In this document: positions 48,455-57,341 of the stretch, in pieces | How positions within the stretch are numbered: position 1 is the first letter of the stretch | How the letters are laid out: each line of letters opens with the position of its first letter | NCBI RefSeq assembly: GCF_000238335.3 | Contig: NZ_AHCB03000005.1 | Span: 930,001 to 994,000 of the forward strand | Direction of reading: 5' to 3' | Length of the DNA stretch: 64,000 nucleotides | Source: Pseudoalteromonas marina | GTDB lineage: Bacteria > Pseudomonadota > Gammaproteobacteria > Enterobacterales > Alteromonadaceae | Translations under genes and position numbers: made by a program | The notes under the pieces: model-generated | Databases searched by the model: none | What the model was told of the DNA's origin: nothing | The model's input: only the letters and a program-made list of their open reading frames with translations

Positions 48455-51024
48455 GACTGATCATTTCCTTCTTTTTGTAACTTTTTAGCTTTGGCGCGAG
48501 CAATAGCGGCGGCCACTGCAGCTTTATTCTTTTCGGCGGCGGTTTGTTCTGGGGTAGCTTCACTTGGCGTTTCAGGCTCAGTTATCGCCACTTGGTCAGT
48601 ATCTTCATCGCTTTGTGTTTGCTGCGCCTCTTTTGCGGCTTTTTTAGCTTTAGCACGGGCAATCGCAGCCGCTACAGCCGCTTTTTTGTTCTCTGCTGGT
48701 GAGTCTGCTTCTGAGCTTTCAGATTTAACATTGTCTGCTTGTTCTACAGTACTGTTCGATTCGTCCAATTGTTCTATTTTATCAGCTTCTTTAGCGGCTT
48801 TTTTAGCTTTAGCACGAGCAATTGCAGCGGCTACAGCCGCCTTTTTGTCATCTGCTGGAGAGTCTGTTTGTGACTCTTCAGATTTAACATTACTGGTTGA
48901 TTTGTCGTTGAGACTTGGCTCATCTGGTTGCTCAGCAGCTTTAGCTGCCTTTTTAGCTTTAGCACGAGCAATTGCGGCGGCTACAGCCGCTTTTTTATCA
49001 TCAGTAGGCGCTGCTGTATCGGCATCATCTGTATTAGCTTGAGCACCTTGTGCTGCTTTTTTAGCTTTAGCACGAGCAATTGCAGCGGCCACTGCTGATT
49101 TTTTATCATCAGCTGGTGCCGTATTGGCATCATCAGGATTAGTTTGAGCACCTTGTGCTTGCGCTGCCTTTTTAGCTTTAGCACGAGCAATTGCGGCGGC
49201 TACGGCTGATTTTTGATCATCAGCTGGTGCAGTACTGGCATCATCTGTATTAGTTTGAGCACCTTGTGCTGCCTTTTTAGCTTTAGCACGTGCAATAGCG
49301 GCAGCGACTGCGGATTTTTTGTCGTCAGGGGTTGTAGCGTCTTCAGAAAGCTCTTTTTGCTCTTTATATTTGCGAGCTTGCTCTTTGCGCAGTGCACGCT
49401 CTTTAGCTACTTCACTATTATCTGGCTCAATCTCTGTATTTTGGCCTTCAAGTTTTTTGGCTTTAGCGCGAGCTATTGCAGCAGCAACGGCTGACTTTTC
49501 ATTCCCATCGTTCGATTTGTTTTTAACACGGGCAAGGGCATCCGCTACTTTTTGCTTTTCATCATCAGACTTAGCTGGTGCCTTGCGCTTATGACGATTT
49601 TTACGCTCTTCTTGTTCACGCTCTAAACGCTCCTTGCGCGCATCAAAGCGTTCTTTTGCTCTATCTGCTTTTATTTTTTCAGCTTGTTGTTCTTTTATTT
49701 CAACTTTAGCCACTCGGTAATATTGCACAAGTGGGATTTCGCTTGGGCACACATACGCACAGGCACCACATTCAATACAATCAAACAGGTTATGTTCTTG
49801 AAGTTTGTCGTACTCTTTAGATTTTGCAAACCACTGTAATTGTTGCGGTAGTAACGAAGCCGGGCACGCGTCTGCACACGCACTACAGCGTATACAGGCT
49901 TTTTCAGGTCCTGGCTCTGCAAGCTCTTTATGATCAGGGGCTAAAATACAGTTAGTTGTTTTAATTACACCAATCCGTACGGTGGGCAATGTAAAGCCCA
50001 TCATTGGGCCACCCATTACAACACGTTGTTGTGGTACTGGCGAAAACCCTTGGCAGTCGAGCAGGTGTTTGATTTCTGTACCTAATAAAGCCCATACATT
50101 ACCTGGTTTGTGTATAGTGTTACCCGTTACTGTAACCACTCGCTCTATAAGAGGTTTCCCTTCGTAAACAGCTTGTTGTACGGCATAAAGGGTACCTGTA
50201 TTGTGCATGAGTACACCAATATCAGCAGGAATTCCCATGCTGGGTACTTCACGATTAGTCAGCAGTTTTATTAGTTGTTTTTCGCCACCTGAGGGATAAA
50301 CTGTTGGCACGGTTTGAACAATAATTTTGTTGTTATGTTCAGCCGCTTTAGTCATTGCAGCAATAGCTTCTGGCTTATTGTCTTCTATGCCCACAATACA
50401 CACTGTTGGGTCTAAAAGTTGCTGCATTAATTCGATGCCTTGGACAATTTCAGCAGCGTGCTCACGCATTAGTGTGTCGTCAGCGGTTATATAGGGTTCA
50501 CATTCCACAGCATTGACAACAAAGAAATCTATTTTTTGTTTTGTATCGGCCTTGATATAAGTTGGAAAACCAGCGCCACCCATGCCACTGATACCCGCTT
50601 GATGAATTATATCAACTAACTGCGTATGGCTCAGTGTTTTTGGCTCACTTATTGGGTTAAGTGTGCACCACTCGTCTTTTCCATCAGGCTCAATAACAAC
50701 ACTTAGCTCTGGCAGTGCAGACGGGTGAGCCGAGGGCTTTGGCGCTATTTCTGTAATAACACCCGAACTAGGAGCATGTACTGGTACAGACCAGTTAGCA
50801 ACGGGTTTAGTTAAGGCTTGACCTTTAAGTACGCGTTGGCCTTTTTCTACAAGTAATTTACCATTAGCGCCAATGTGTTGTTTTAGCGCAACTACAAGTT
50901 TGTCAGGTAGTGGAAGGCGAGCAATATTTGCACCGTTAGAAAGTGATTTTTGCTGTGGAGGATGCACGCCGCCAGGAAATTGCCAAACAGTACCTTTTTG
51001 TATTTGTTCAAGTAACTTTTCCAC
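48451..51024 (-). CDS. rnfC: Rnf complex subunit C with repetitive C-terminal tail
   Basis: 857 aa. Residues ~1-440 are the conserved part: GGVHPPQQK, the NADH/FMN region GISGMGGAGFPTYIK, and two 4Fe-4S clusters (CIRCSACADACPASLLP and CIECGACAYVCPSEIP). Residues ~500-857 are a charged Ala/Lys-rich tail with eight copies of AVAAAIARAKAKK separated by acidic linkers of variable length. Such tails occur in other gammaproteobacterial RnfC proteins, but this one is long. No frameshift is seen. Confidence 0.95.
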   Translation of the reverse strand: MEKLLEQIQKGTVWQFPGGVHPPQQKSLSNGANIARLPLPDKLVVALKQHIGANGKLLVEKGQRVLKGQALTKPVANWSVPVHAPSSGVITEIAPKPSAHPSALPELSVVIEPDGKDEWCTLNPISEPKTLSHTQLVDIIHQAGISGMGGAGFPTYIKADTKQKIDFFVVNAVECEPYITADDTLMREHAAEIVQGIELMQQLLDPTVCIVGIEDNKPEAIAAMTKAAEHNNKIIVQTVPTVYPSGGEKQLIKLLTNREVPSMGIPADIGVLMHNTGTLYAVQQAVYEGKPLIERVVTVTGNTIHKPGNVWALLGTEIKHLLDCQGFSPVPQQRVVMGGPMMGFTLPTVRIGVIKTTNCILAPDHKELAEPGPEKACIRCSACADACPASLLPQQLQWFAKSKEYDKLQEHNLFDCIECGACAYVCPSEIPLVQYYRVAKVEIKEQQAEKIKADRAKERFDARKERLEREQEERKNRHKRKAPAKSDDEKQKVADALARVKNKSNDGNEKSAVAAAIARAKAKKLEGQNTEIEPDNSEVAKERALRKEQARKYKEQKELSEDATTPDDKKSAVAAAIARAKAKKAAQGAQTNTDDASTAPADDQKSAVAAAIARAKAKKAAQAQGAQTNPDDANTAPADDKKSAVAAAIARAKAKKAAQGAQANTDDADTAAPTDDKKAAVAAAIARAKAKKAAKAAEQPDEPSLNDKSTSNVKSEESQTDSPADDKKAAVAAAIARAKAKKAAKEADKIEQLDESNSTVEQADNVKSESSEADSPAENKKAAVAAAIARAKAKKAAKEAQQTQSDEDTDQVAITEPETPSEATPEQTAAEKNKAAVAAAIARAKAKKLQKEGNDQS
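48480..49500 (-). repeat. tandem repeats encoding the RnfC tail
   Basis: Eight units sharing AVAAAIARAKAKK, 35-55 codons apart. Several adjacent units around 49000-49300 are nearly identical at the DNA level, so copy number probably varies between strains by slippage or recombination. Confidence 0.85.
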
Positions 51025-51032
51025 TCAAACCT

Positions 51033-51587
51033 CTAATCTATTTGTGTAACAGGAATAGCATCTAACTGCCATTTCCAGTTTTGTTTTGTTTCAGCAACCG
51101 GTAGCATATCAATACAATCTACAGGGCAGGGCTCAACGCATAAATCACAACCTGTGCATTCGTCTATTAAAACAGTATGCATTTGGCGAGTAGCACCTAC
51201 AATGGCATCTACAGGGCAGGCTTGAATACATTTGGTACAGCCAATACATTCGTCTTCGCGTATGTATGCAACGGTTTTAATTGGCTCGGCTTGCTCTCCA
51301 CCGGCAAGGGGTTTCTCATCAACGCCCATCAGGCCAGCAAGCTTTTTCATGGTGGCTTCACCACCAGGCGGGCACTTATTAATTTCATCCCCATTGGCAA
51401 TTGCTTCTGCATAGGGGCGACAGCCTGGGTAACCACATTGACCACATTGCGTTTGCGGTAAAATGGTATCGATTTGTTCAACAATGGGGTTACTTTCTAC
51501 GCGAAAGCGTATTGCAGCAAAGCCTAAAATTAACCCAAAAACCAGCGCGAGTGAGCCAAGCGCAATTAAGGCATAAAACAAGGTCAT
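51033..51587 (-). CDS. rnfB: Rnf complex subunit B (iron-sulfur)
   Basis: 184 aa. N-terminal membrane helix, then the 4Fe-4S region [16 protein letters not shown], and two ferredoxin clusters: [16 protein letters not shown] and [16 protein letters not shown]. It is the electron entry subunit of the complex. 8 bp from rnfC; starts 1 bp after the rnfA stop. Confidence 0.96.
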   Translation of the reverse strand: MTLFYALIALGSLALVFGLILGFAAIRFRVESNPIVEQIDTILPQTQCGQCGYPGCRPYAEAIANGDEINKCPPGGEATMKKLAGLMGVDEKPLAGGEQAEPIKTVAYIREDECIGCTKCIQACPVDAIVGATRQMHTVLIDECTGCDLCVEPCPVDCIDMLPVAETKQNWKWQLDAIPVTQID

Positions 51588-51588
51588 A

Positions 51589-52170
51589 TTAAAATTTCAC
51601 TAATCCGGTAAAACCCATAAACGCCATAGACATAAGGCCGGCGGTTATCATAGCAATAGAGGCACCTTTAAAAGGTGTAGGAACATCAGCAGCAGCAAGG
51701 CGTTCGCGCAGCGCTGCAAATAGTACGAGCACTAATGAAAAGCCAACCGCAGCACCAAAACCGTACACTGCTGATTGTAAAAACGAGTGGTCTTCTTTTA
51801 TATTAAGTAAAGCAACACCTAGTACTGCACAGTTTGTAGTAATAAGTGGTAAAAATATACCCAATAAACGGTAGAGTGTAGGGCTTGTTTTACGTACCAC
51901 CATTTCTGTAAATTGCACTACAACGGCAATAACTAAAATAAAGCTCATGGTGCGTAAAAATTCTATATCCAAAGGGATTAAAATATACTGATTAACCAAG
52001 TAACTAGTTACTGAAGCAAGCGTAAGTACAAAGGTGGTAGCTAAAGACATGCCGATTGCTGTATCAAGTTTTCCTGATACACCCATAAACGGACATAAGC
52101 CTAAAAATTGTACTAACACAAAGTTATTAACTAGAACGGTTCCAATCAATAACAATACATATTCAGTCAT
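51589..52170 (-). CDS. rnfA: Rnf complex subunit A
   Basis: 193 aa, six membrane helices. [27 protein letters not shown] and [17 protein letters not shown] are the RnfA/NqrE signatures, related to RnfE. First gene of the rnfABCDGE-nth operon. Confidence 0.96.
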   Translation of the reverse strand: MTEYVLLLIGTVLVNNFVLVQFLGLCPFMGVSGKLDTAIGMSLATTFVLTLASVTSYLVNQYILIPLDIEFLRTMSFILVIAVVVQFTEMVVRKTSPTLYRLLGIFLPLITTNCAVLGVALLNIKEDHSFLQSAVYGFGAAVGFSLVLVLFAALRERLAAADVPTPFKGASIAMITAGLMSMAFMGFTGLVKF

Positions 52171-52401
52171 GCGAGCCTCGCGCTTTTAAAGTCCCGTGTA
52201 TTATCCTTTTTTCTGCCCTGATTAACAACATGTGCAGTGATTATCATTTAAATAAACATTATTAAATTAACTAACAGTAATAATGATGTAATAGACCTAT
52301 GAGTTAGACATACTTTTTTCTTTAACATGATGACTTTAATCATACTAATTTAAGGGGGACAGTGATCACCGTAGCGCTAAATAAAGGGGAAGGGCACAAA
52401 C

Positions 52402-52429
52402 AAAAAAAGAGCAACGAGTGCTCTTTTTT
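52402..52429. terminator. intrinsic terminator between rnfA side and the CsrD-like gene
   Basis: Stem GAGCA/TGCTC extended by a 7-A run pairing with a T-run; loop ACGAG. On the minus strand it ends the CsrD-like gene, whose stop codon is 12 bp away. Confidence 0.85.
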
Positions 52430-52440
52430 AAAATAGGGGG

Positions 52441-54384
52441 TTAAATATCTTTCGGCTTTTCGATGTAGTAGCCTTGAACGCCATCTAAGCACAAGGTTTC
52501 TATTATGTGTTTTTCTTCTTGGCTCTCTACACCTTCGGCAAATACACTCACTCCAATCCTGTGTGCTAGATCTACCATTAGACGCATAAAGTATTGATTA
52601 TTTTTATCGTCTTCTAAACCGCGAGTGTAACTGGCATCCATTTTTATGAAATCGGGTTTTAAATCACGGAAAAACTTGAATGATGTTAAACCGACGCCAA
52701 ATCGCTCAACGGTAATACGTGCACCTACTCGGTGAACCATATCAATAAAGCGTTTACTGGCTTTAATATTTTGTTGTAAACCAAATTCACTTACTTCGAA
52801 AACGAGTTTAGATGCGATATGGGTATCTTTTAATAGGCGACGCTCTAGCCAAATTACAAACTGATCGTTATGTGCACTTGAGGCCGTTACATTTAAGCCA
52901 AAGAATTTCTCGGATAAGTTACGGCTTTTCACTTTTTCAAGCGATGAGTCAATAATAAGGCGGTCAATTTCTATTGCCATATCGAGTTTTTCAGCCATGG
53001 CTAAAAAAGATGCAGTAGGGAGCATTTGATTATCTTCGGTTTTAAACCTAACCTGTATCTCGGCGTATGCCTTAATGCTTTTACCCAAAGGCATAATATT
53101 TTGCATTACTAAATGCACGCGCTTTGATTCAATAACTTCGTTTATTACTTTACGCCAGTTTTGGTTACCAAAGCCTGCGCTTACATTGTTAACTAAATCG
53201 GTTTCGCGTTGTACGTGCCATGCATTAGTTTGCTTAGACTGAGCCATACTCATCGCGTTATCAACCACCGAAAGTAGCTCGCCTAATGGTTTACCTTTTT
53301 CGTAACCCACTATGCCGGTATTAGCCACAGAGCTTAATTCTTGGTTTTGTTGATATTGAGTAAAGCGGGACTGTAAGTTTTCACCAAAACGCTCAGCTTC
53401 TTTAAGCGGTGTATGCGGTAAAATAACAGCAAAGTCAGAGCTGTTTAGTCTAAACAATTGGCTGCCAGTATAAGTGCCGCTCAAGTGTTTAATTATATCA
53501 GCAACACCTCTTACGTACTCGTCACCTTTTTGGTAGCCACGGCTTTGATTAATTGCTTGTAACTCACTACAGCGCACCATAGCTAACGAGCCAAACGTAC
53601 TTTGCTCGCAGTTCTCTATATGCTTTTCATAATACTCAACAAACATATTTCGGTTGCCTAAAGAAGTAATAACGTCTTTATAGGCTTCTTGTTTAATGCT
53701 CATTGCTGCATTTTGTATATCTTGACTTTTAGACTTTAAAAAGTGCGATAACCGGTTAAAGCTTGGAACTAAATCTTTCCCCAGCTTTTTGAGACTAGAA
53801 CCATCGAGTGCAGTTTGTAGATCGTCATCAATTTGGTTTTGATTAATATATATATCAATGATGTCAGATACCGTAGTGCTGATATTTTTGTTCAGCTGGT
53901 AAAAAATTGACTTAAGTAAGATGATAGGAATGATCACCAACACCGCTGATATAAGTATTACTATGAAGAGGGCCGTTTGTAGCTGCGAAGCTAGTTGTTG
54001 AATGTTTAGCGTAAATTCTACTTTTACATCTGCTGCATCGTTGACAGCAAATTGAGGACGTATAGAGTTAAATTGAGACTGAATAAACTCGGCGAATGCT
54101 GGCAACTCTTCAGACGAACTAACACTAAAAACTTCCGCGCCTTGATAATCTCTAAGCGTGAAGTTTGAAAAGGTATTGCCGTTTGCAATTGATTTTTTTA
54201 AATTTTCTGCAGAAATATCGTCTATAGACAGCTCATTTATATACTTACTAACGGTTACTTGAGCACTTTTTTGTGCTTCGCTCACCGCGTTATCAAAGCC
54301 CACTGAAATGAAGTAGCTTCCTGCTGCAACACACAATAACCAAGATATTATTTGTATTAAAATAAGTTTTTTAAATCCAGCCAT
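52441..54384 (-). CDS. csrD: CsrD/MshH-like regulator with degenerate GGDEF and EAL domains
   Basis: 647 aa from the ATG at 54384. Two membrane helices near the N-terminus enclose a periplasmic domain of ~120 residues. The GGDEF domain has lost its signature (LNSSDFAVILPH at the GG(D/E)EF position; E. coli CsrD has HRSDF in the equivalent context). The EAL domain has AEIQVRF for EAL and ERFGVGLTSF for DDFG, so neither cyclic-di-GMP synthesis nor breakdown is expected. CsrD targets CsrB/C RNAs for RNase E decay. Length and the SSDFAVILPHTPLKEAE segment support the assignment. Confidence 0.82.
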   Translation of the reverse strand: MAGFKKLILIQIISWLLCVAAGSYFISVGFDNAVSEAQKSAQVTVSKYINELSIDDISAENLKKSIANGNTFSNFTLRDYQGAEVFSVSSSEELPAFAEFIQSQFNSIRPQFAVNDAADVKVEFTLNIQQLASQLQTALFIVILISAVLVIIPIILLKSIFYQLNKNISTTVSDIIDIYINQNQIDDDLQTALDGSSLKKLGKDLVPSFNRLSHFLKSKSQDIQNAAMSIKQEAYKDVITSLGNRNMFVEYYEKHIENCEQSTFGSLAMVRCSELQAINQSRGYQKGDEYVRGVADIIKHLSGTYTGSQLFRLNSSDFAVILPHTPLKEAERFGENLQSRFTQYQQNQELSSVANTGIVGYEKGKPLGELLSVVDNAMSMAQSKQTNAWHVQRETDLVNNVSAGFGNQNWRKVINEVIESKRVHLVMQNIMPLGKSIKAYAEIQVRFKTEDNQMLPTASFLAMAEKLDMAIEIDRLIIDSSLEKVKSRNLSEKFFGLNVTASSAHNDQFVIWLERRLLKDTHIASKLVFEVSEFGLQQNIKASKRFIDMVHRVGARITVERFGVGLTSFKFFRDLKPDFIKMDASYTRGLEDDKNNQYFMRLMVDLAHRIGVSVFAEGVESQEEKHIIETLCLDGVQGYYIEKPKDI

Positions 54385-54535
54385 TTTTTCAATCTTTTTG
54401 ATATTACAGAGGAAAGGAATCAAGTCCTTGATTATTTAACTAAATGCAACATTTATTAGTTTTTTTTCAATGTTTTAGTTCTAGAGTAGAAGGGTAGTGG
54501 AAATAGTAGTAAATGTCTATGGAATTGTTGAGAAT

Positions 54536-54612
54536 TGGCTCCCCCTCCCCGACTCGAACGGGGGACCTGCGGATTAACAGTCCGTCGCTCTAACCAACTG
54601 AGCTAAGGGGGA
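54536..54612 (-). tRNA. tRNA-Asn (GTT), copy 4 of 4 in transcription order
   Basis: 77 nt including encoded CCA. Acceptor TCCCCCT/AGGGGGA, anticodon GTT in CTGTTAA, T-arm GTTCGAGTC. Identical to the three neighbours. Confidence 0.97.
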
Positions 54613-54636
54613 ACTAAATTTTGACTTGTATGATAT

Positions 54637-54713
54637 TGGCTCCCCCTCCCCGACTCGAACGGGGGACCTGCGGATTAACAGTCCGTCGCTCTAACCAACT
54701 GAGCTAAGGGGGA
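54637..54713 (-). tRNA. tRNA-Asn (GTT), copy 3 of 4
   Basis: Same 77-nt sequence as the other copies, with encoded CCA and anticodon GTT. Separated from its neighbours by 24 bp and 21 bp of unrelated spacer. Confidence 0.97.
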
Positions 54714-54734
54714 ACTACATCATATACATAAACT

Positions 54735-54811
54735 TGGCTCCCCCTCCCCGACTCGAACGGGGGACCTGCGGATTAACAGTCCGTCGCTCTAACCAACTGA
54801 GCTAAGGGGGA
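54735..54811 (-). tRNA. tRNA-Asn (GTT), copy 2 of 4
   Basis: Same 77-nt sequence and cloverleaf; encoded CCA; anticodon GTT. Confidence 0.97.
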
Positions 54812-54832
54812 ATCGTTTATGGTTAAAAAGCT

Positions 54833-54909
54833 TGGCTCCCCCTCCCCGACTCGAACGGGGGACCTGCGGATTAACAGTCCGTCGCTCTAACCAACTGAGC
54901 TAAGGGGGA
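54833..54909 (-). tRNA. tRNA-Asn (GTT), copy 1 of 4, promoter-proximal
   Basis: Same 77-nt sequence. Nearest to the strong promoter at 54936-54964, so it is first in the transcript. Confidence 0.97.
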
Positions 54910-54935
54910 AGCGTCTTGCCTTTCAACGGGGCGAA

Positions 54936-54964
54936 ATATTAATGACCGCGCTGCAAAGTGTCAA
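54936..54964 (-). promoter_or_regulatory. sigma-70 promoter of the tRNA-Asn operon
   Basis: On the minus strand: consensus TTGACA, 17-bp spacer, TAATAT, followed by a GC-rich discriminator (CGCCCC). This is the layout of stringently controlled stable-RNA promoters. Confidence 0.85.
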
Positions 54965-55961
54965 CATATAAAAGTCATAAATTAAAAAAAGAGGTTTATT
55001 CGTTGTTTTTATGTGCAATCTGCGTGTTTTATAGCTTTATTTGAAACCATTTATTGGCCTTTCAATAAAACCATCAGTAGTAAATTAGCGCTAAGTGATC
55101 GTTTGCTATAGCCAATTGAGTAAATAAAATACGACTTTGAAATGATTTGGTCTGTGTAAAACACAAAATTTAAAAGTACTGACTCTTCGTTTTAGCTATT
55201 TATACTCAAAAACCTGACGTTAGGGTATTTTTAATCCTAAGTAATAAAATCTAAAGCGTATGCTTTTTAAACGTTTGTAATTTTAGCACCTAACCATATA
55301 CGCAAGTAAAAGCAAAGGTGCTCATAAATAATACAATCAATAACTTGCAATTATAAATGCTAAAAACAGGTTAGCTTAATAATCACATTGCAAATAAAAT
55401 TTACTAACCTGATGAAATAGGTTTGCAAAGGTTATAAACAATATAAAAGCAAATCTCATCACTTTTTAAGTTAGTAGTAAAAATGTATCTCTCTTAAACC
55501 CTTTATAAATGCGGGGTCCAATGAGTTATCCACGGTTTCTGTGGATAACTCTGTTTATGAAACTTTAAGAACATCAGCAGCACCAGTAATTTAGAGTGCT
55601 ACAACGATTTCAAGCTTTTAAATCATTATTTTTATTTTATTTAAAAACAATGGCTTAAGGTTTTTGTTTTATTGTGTGTGATACGATGAGTGGAATTTTT
55701 CGTTACGATAAATCAAAAAGGAAGTTTGTGCAAAAAAGCATCAGGTAACGCGTGTGTTTTGTAATAAAAGTAACAATTATGTGTCTTAATTGTTTTTTGG
55801 CGCGTTAACCCGCTGTTTTAACAAAACCGTTTAAAAAGCAACGTTTACTTCAAGGGCGCATTTTAAGCGGTTTTCTTGCATTAAATCTATTGATAAATCC
55901 GTGGCTTGAATTGCCCTGATGCTTTAAAATGATCAACTCAGTAAAAGAGGCTATTTATTTC
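54965..55961. other. 1-kb AT-rich intergenic region
   Basis: No gene or known RNA could be supported. The most distinct element is the DnaA-box palindrome at 55523-55551. An AGCACCT/AGGTGCT pair with a long loop lies near 55285-55322. The region separates the tRNA operon (minus) from the MATE-uvrB operon (plus). Confidence 0.5.
55523..55551. promoter_or_regulatory. palindrome of two inverted DnaA boxes
   Basis: A perfect 11-bp inverted repeat GAGTTATCCAC/GTGGATAACTC with a 7-nt loop. It contains TTATCCACG on the plus strand and the consensus DnaA box TTATCCACA on the minus strand (55548-55540). Confidence 0.55.
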
Positions 55962-57341
55962 ATGCGCGTAACACAAAATACCAAGACTCGCCCAGATTTA
56001 CTAAACGATCCCATCTTGCCCACGTTGAAAACCATGACTGTTCCAATGATTTTTGGCATGATCATGTTAATGATGTTTAATATTGTTGATACCTTTTTTA
56101 TTAGTTTGTTAGGTACTGAGCCCCTTGCGGCAGTGAGCTTTACATTCCCTGTTACATTTACAGTCATTAGTTTGGCTATAGGGTTAGGAATAGGTACTTC
56201 AGCTGTCATTGCAAAAGCATTAGGCAGTAACAAAATAGATGAAGCCCGATTTGATGCCAGCATCTCTATAATGGTGGCTGTTGTATTGGTGCTTGCGTTA
56301 TCGCTTATTGGTTATCTACTTATTGACCCTGTATTTACATTATTGGGGGCAGGACAGCAGGTGCTTCCGTTAATTCATGACTACATGAATATTTGGTTTA
56401 TTGGCAGTGTATTTTTGATCACACCAATGATTGGCAACTCCGTATTACGTGCCAGTGGCGATACTAAAACGCCAAGTATTGTAATGGGAGGGGCTGGGCT
56501 AATAAATGCAATACTTGACCCAATGCTGATATTTGGTTTTGGCCCTATACCTGCTATGGGTATTCAAGGAGCTGCGATTGCAAGTGTAATAGCTTGGGCT
56601 GTAGCAGTTGTGATTATTTTATATATATTAACTGTAAAAAAGCGACTACTTAGCTTAAAAGCAGGCTCACAAACGGTTGTGGGGGCAATCCGAAAAATCT
56701 TAAAAATAGGTGTGCCGGCTGCAGGTGCTAATATGCTCACGCCTGTTGCAATGGCAGTTATGACTGCACTTGTTGCTAATCATGGCCCTGAGGCTGTTGC
56801 CGCGTTTGGTGTTGGTAGCAGAATAGAGTCTATTGCAAGTATTTTAGTGCTTGCCTTATCAATGACACTCCCTCCATTTGTTAGTCAAAATTTTGGGGCT
56901 GGAAAGTTATGTAGAGTGAAAGATGCATACATAGGTACCTTGAAGTTCGTCATGGTTTGGCAGTTCATAATTTATATTTTACTGATTATTTTTTCTGGCG
57001 TTATAAGTCAGTTATTTGGTAAAGAGCAAGCGGTAATAGATGTAATTAAACTTTTTATTTATATCATTCCACTTAGTTATGGCCTGCAAGGTGTGATCAT
57101 ATTATCAAACTCATCGTTTAATGCTTTGCATAAACCAATGAACGCGCTGTTTTTAAGTATTATTCGGTTGTTTGTTTTCTATGTTCCGTTTGCTTATTTA
57201 GGTAGTCATTTTGCAGGGTTAACGGGATTATTTATAGGTGCTGCTGTCGGTAATTTATTTACCGCATTGGTAGCGTATAAATGGTTTATAAAAGAGCTTG
57301 AGTCTTTGAGCAGTCAGTCGTTACAGGAGTGCAATAGTTGA
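55962..57341 (+). CDS. MATE-family multidrug efflux transporter
   Basis: 459 aa from the ATG at 55962 ([11 protein letters not shown]), preceded at 11 bp by AAGAGG; an upstream ATG at 55929 has no ribosome-binding site. Twelve membrane helices in two halves, with family motifs [33 protein letters not shown] and [18 protein letters not shown]. Exports cationic drugs using Na+ or H+. Its stop overlaps the uvrB start (TTGA). Confidence 0.9.
   Translation: MRVTQNTKTRPDLLNDPILPTLKTMTVPMIFGMIMLMMFNIVDTFFISLLGTEPLAAVSFTFPVTFTVISLAIGLGIGTSAVIAKALGSNKIDEARFDASISIMVAVVLVLALSLIGYLLIDPVFTLLGAGQQVLPLIHDYMNIWFIGSVFLITPMIGNSVLRASGDTKTPSIVMGGAGLINAILDPMLIFGFGPIPAMGIQGAAIASVIAWAVAVVIILYILTVKKRLLSLKAGSQTVVGAIRKILKIGVPAAGANMLTPVAMAVMTALVANHGPEAVAAFGVGSRIESIASILVLALSMTLPPFVSQNFGAGKLCRVKDAYIGTLKFVMVWQFIIYILLIIFSGVISQLFGKEQAVIDVIKLFIYIIPLSYGLQGVIILSNSSFNALHKPMNALFLSIIRLFVFYVPFAYLGSHFAGLTGLFIGAAVGNLFTALVAYKWFIKELESLSSQSLQECNS

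Noticed and set aside
54536..54909. tRNA-Asn array as integration site of a genomic island
   Set aside because: All copies are complete with CCA, no integrase gene or partial 3' duplicate is found nearby, and the flanking genes are core.
55500..55560. Replication origin at the DnaA-box palindrome
   Set aside because: Only two boxes are present, and no dnaA, dnaN, gidA or repA gene or typical unwinding repeats accompany them.
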